A stretch of DNA of 6,745 bases from Candidatus Woesearchaeota archaeon (lineage in GTDB: Archaea > Nanobdellota > Nanobdellia > Woesearchaeales > J091), in contig RFJB01000018.1 of NCBI GenBank assembly GCA_003695045.1, positions 1 to 6,745 of the forward strand, in the 5' to 3' direction. Of this stretch, positions 5,821 through 6,745 are shown in pieces (the stretch's first letter is position 1; each line of letters starts with the position of its first letter). The notes beneath the pieces were generated by a model, which saw only the letters and a program-made list of their open reading frames with translations, was not told the origin of the DNA and ran no database searches. Made by a program: the position numbers and the translations under genes.

Positions 5821-6592
5821 AAAAGAAGAAAAGGTGGCGCTGGTGTTTGGAGGCGCCGGCGAACTTGGAAAGGCAGTGGTCCGTTTCCTCGCAAGAGAGC
5901 AGCATGTCGTATTTTTTACCTCAAGAAAAAGCAGGAAGCGATTAAGAGAAGATATTGTGAGAGAAACTGGAAACAGAAAGGTGTTCTTTGAAAAGTGCAG
6001 TCCTGTAAAGGAACTTCAGGTAACAAATGTTGTGAAAAAAGTTTTGTCGCGTTTTGGCAGAATTGACTGGCTTTTGAATTTTGCCGGCTATGACAGAGAT
6101 TTCAATGTACTGAGAGAGGCAGAACCTTCTGCCAGTATAATACCCCAGGTAAGAAAAGTCATAGAGGTTGACCTGCTTGGAAGCGTGATTCCCGTGTTTG
6201 TTGTGGAGCCGATAATGAGAAAACAGGGGCAGGGAACCATAATAACTCTGGGAACGACATCGGTTCTTGATGCAAGCGATAAGAATCTTGTTTATCAGAT
6301 TGCACGAGCAGGAGTGAAGCAGATGACGGCTTCAATAAGGAGCCGGCACAGAAGAGAAGGCATAAGAGGAATCAACATTGTGCATCTCGCATTGGGAAGC
6401 GTAAGGAACAGAACAACCTTTGGTGTTCTGAACAGGAATCAGAGAAGGGAAATTGACAGGAAGGGGTGGCTTGATGCGAATGAAGATGTGGCTCCTTTTG
6501 TGTATGCAATTCTCCGGAACAAAGTTAAGCCGGATGAAGAAGGTGTGATACGCTTTGACGCAAAAACGCGGTGGGACTATGAAAGCAACTAA
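5810..6592 (+). CDS. Divergent short-chain dehydrogenase/reductase (SDR) with altered catalytic residues
   Basis: This 260-residue Rossmann-fold protein has normal classical SDR length. The nucleotide-binding loop is present as VFGGAGELG (12-20), and beta-2 ends in TSRKSRKR (37-44), whose basic residues favour NADP(H). NFAG (90-93) replaces the usual NNAG. The classical tetrad Asn-Ser-Tyr-Lys reads Asp121 (EVDLLGSV), Thr149 (13 residues before the Tyr, where Ser is expected; Ser151 is nearby), Tyr162 and Arg166 (YQIARAGVK instead of Y-x-x-x-K). Family membership is clear, but oxidoreductase activity is uncertain; it could be a reductase with shifted chemistry or a binding protein. The C-terminus is rich in Arg/Lys and lacks a recognisable substrate lid. 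ATG 5810 is preferred over TTG 5789; neither has a good ribosome binding site, so translation is probably coupled to the overlapping Nudix gene. A pterin substrate is suggested only by neighbourhood. Confidence 0.88.
   Translation: MGNKKEEKVALVFGGAGELGKAVVRFLAREQHVVFFTSRKSRKRLREDIVRETGNRKVFFEKCSPVKELQVTNVVKKVLSRFGRIDWLLNFAGYDRDFNVLREAEPSASIIPQVRKVIEVDLLGSVIPVFVVEPIMRKQGQGTIITLGTTSVLDASDKNLVYQIARAGVKQMTASIRSRHRREGIRGINIVHLALGSVRNRTTFGVLNRNQRREIDRKGWLDANEDVAPFVYAILRNKVKPDEEGVIRFDAKTRWDYESN
6570..6573 (+). promoter_or_regulatory. Ribosome binding site for the terminal Nudix gene
   Basis: GGTG lies 5 bases before the ATG at 6579, within the end of the SDR gene. It supports a start that overlaps the SDR stop by 14 bases. 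Confidence 0.5.
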
Positions 6593-6745
6593 GAGCGCCG
6601 GCGGGGTTGTTGTCAATACGAAAACAGGAAAGATTGTTATTGTTAATCAGCACGGCAGGTCGTGGTCGCTCCCAAAAGGGCATGTTGAGGACGGCGAAAA
6701 AGAGATTGATGCTGCTGTCAGGGAGATAGGGGAGGAGACAGGCAT
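6579..6745 (+). CDS. Second Nudix hydrolase, 3'-truncated by window end
   Basis: The gene starts at ATG 6579, overlapping the SDR gene by 14 bases, and runs off the window after 55 complete codons. The visible protein begins MKATKSAGGVVVNTKTGKI and contains WSLPKGHVEDGE (29-40). The latter opens a perfect Nudix box at residues 34-55 (G34-x5-E40-x7-R48-E-I-G-E-E-T-G). The SLPKGHVE-type lead-in is common in MutT-like and diadenosine-polyphosphate or nucleotide-sugar hydrolases, but specificity cannot be set from this fragment. It differs clearly from the Nudix gene two positions upstream (different N-terminus and box sequence), so the pair is not a recent duplication. It appears to be part of the same operon. 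Confidence 0.9.
   Translation, partial: MKATKSAGGVVVNTKTGKIVIVNQHGRSWSLPKGHVEDGEKEIDAAVREIGEETG

Noticed and set aside
5810..6592. Naming the SDR as pteridine reductase or FolM
   Set aside because: The nearby folE is suggestive, but the Arg-containing TGxxxRxG-type motif and the Y-x-x-x-K of those enzymes are absent. No specific assignment is justified.
1..6745. CRISPR array, insertion sequence, tRNA, rRNA or attachment sites
   Set aside because: I found no spaced direct repeats, transposase-like frames, terminal inverted repeats, cloverleaf-like sequence or rRNA-like stretch. The genes fill almost all of the window.

Overview
The window most likely comes from an archaeon, probably a small-genome DPANN-type lineage (for example Woesearchaeota-like); the lineage is an inference and rests on no search. 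The archaeal evidence is a type II (archaeal/eukaryotic) methionine aminopeptidase, TATA-box promoters about 26 bases ahead of start codons, a histidyl-tRNA synthetase gene that looks leaderless, and GGTG-type ribosome binding sites about 5 bases before several starts. Several proteins are of types better known from bacteria: cofactor-dependent phosphoglycerate mutase, GTP cyclohydrolase I and an STAS-like protein. That mix suggests past gene acquisition.

Layout. Bases 1-614 hold the 3' part of a coiled-coil protein gene (+ strand). It converges on a small STAS-like gene (687-1052, - strand). A compact divergent promoter region (1053-1151) separates the STAS-like gene from hisS (1152-2420, +). 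hisS runs tail-to-tail into the methionine aminopeptidase gene (2413-3315, -), and the two coding regions overlap by 8 bases. A second divergent promoter region (3316-3388) carries a palindromic TATA element. It starts a tight + strand array to the window end: PAP2 membrane phosphatase, gpmA, folE, Nudix hydrolase, divergent SDR oxidoreductase, and a second Nudix hydrolase cut by the window edge. Gaps in the array are 1 to 9 bases or the genes overlap, so it is probably one operon.

How the genes work together. hisS and map serve translation and protein maturation. gpmA serves glycolysis/gluconeogenesis. The folE-Nudix-SDR-Nudix block is the most interesting part. GTP cyclohydrolase I makes dihydroneopterin triphosphate, a Nudix enzyme could remove pyrophosphate from it, and an SDR could act on a pterin. 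However, the SDR has substitutions at three of the four classical catalytic positions (Asp, Thr, Tyr, Arg instead of Asn, Ser, Tyr, Lys), so its activity is uncertain. No CRISPR array, insertion sequence, tRNA or rRNA was seen. No gene-free stretch exceeds 100 bases.
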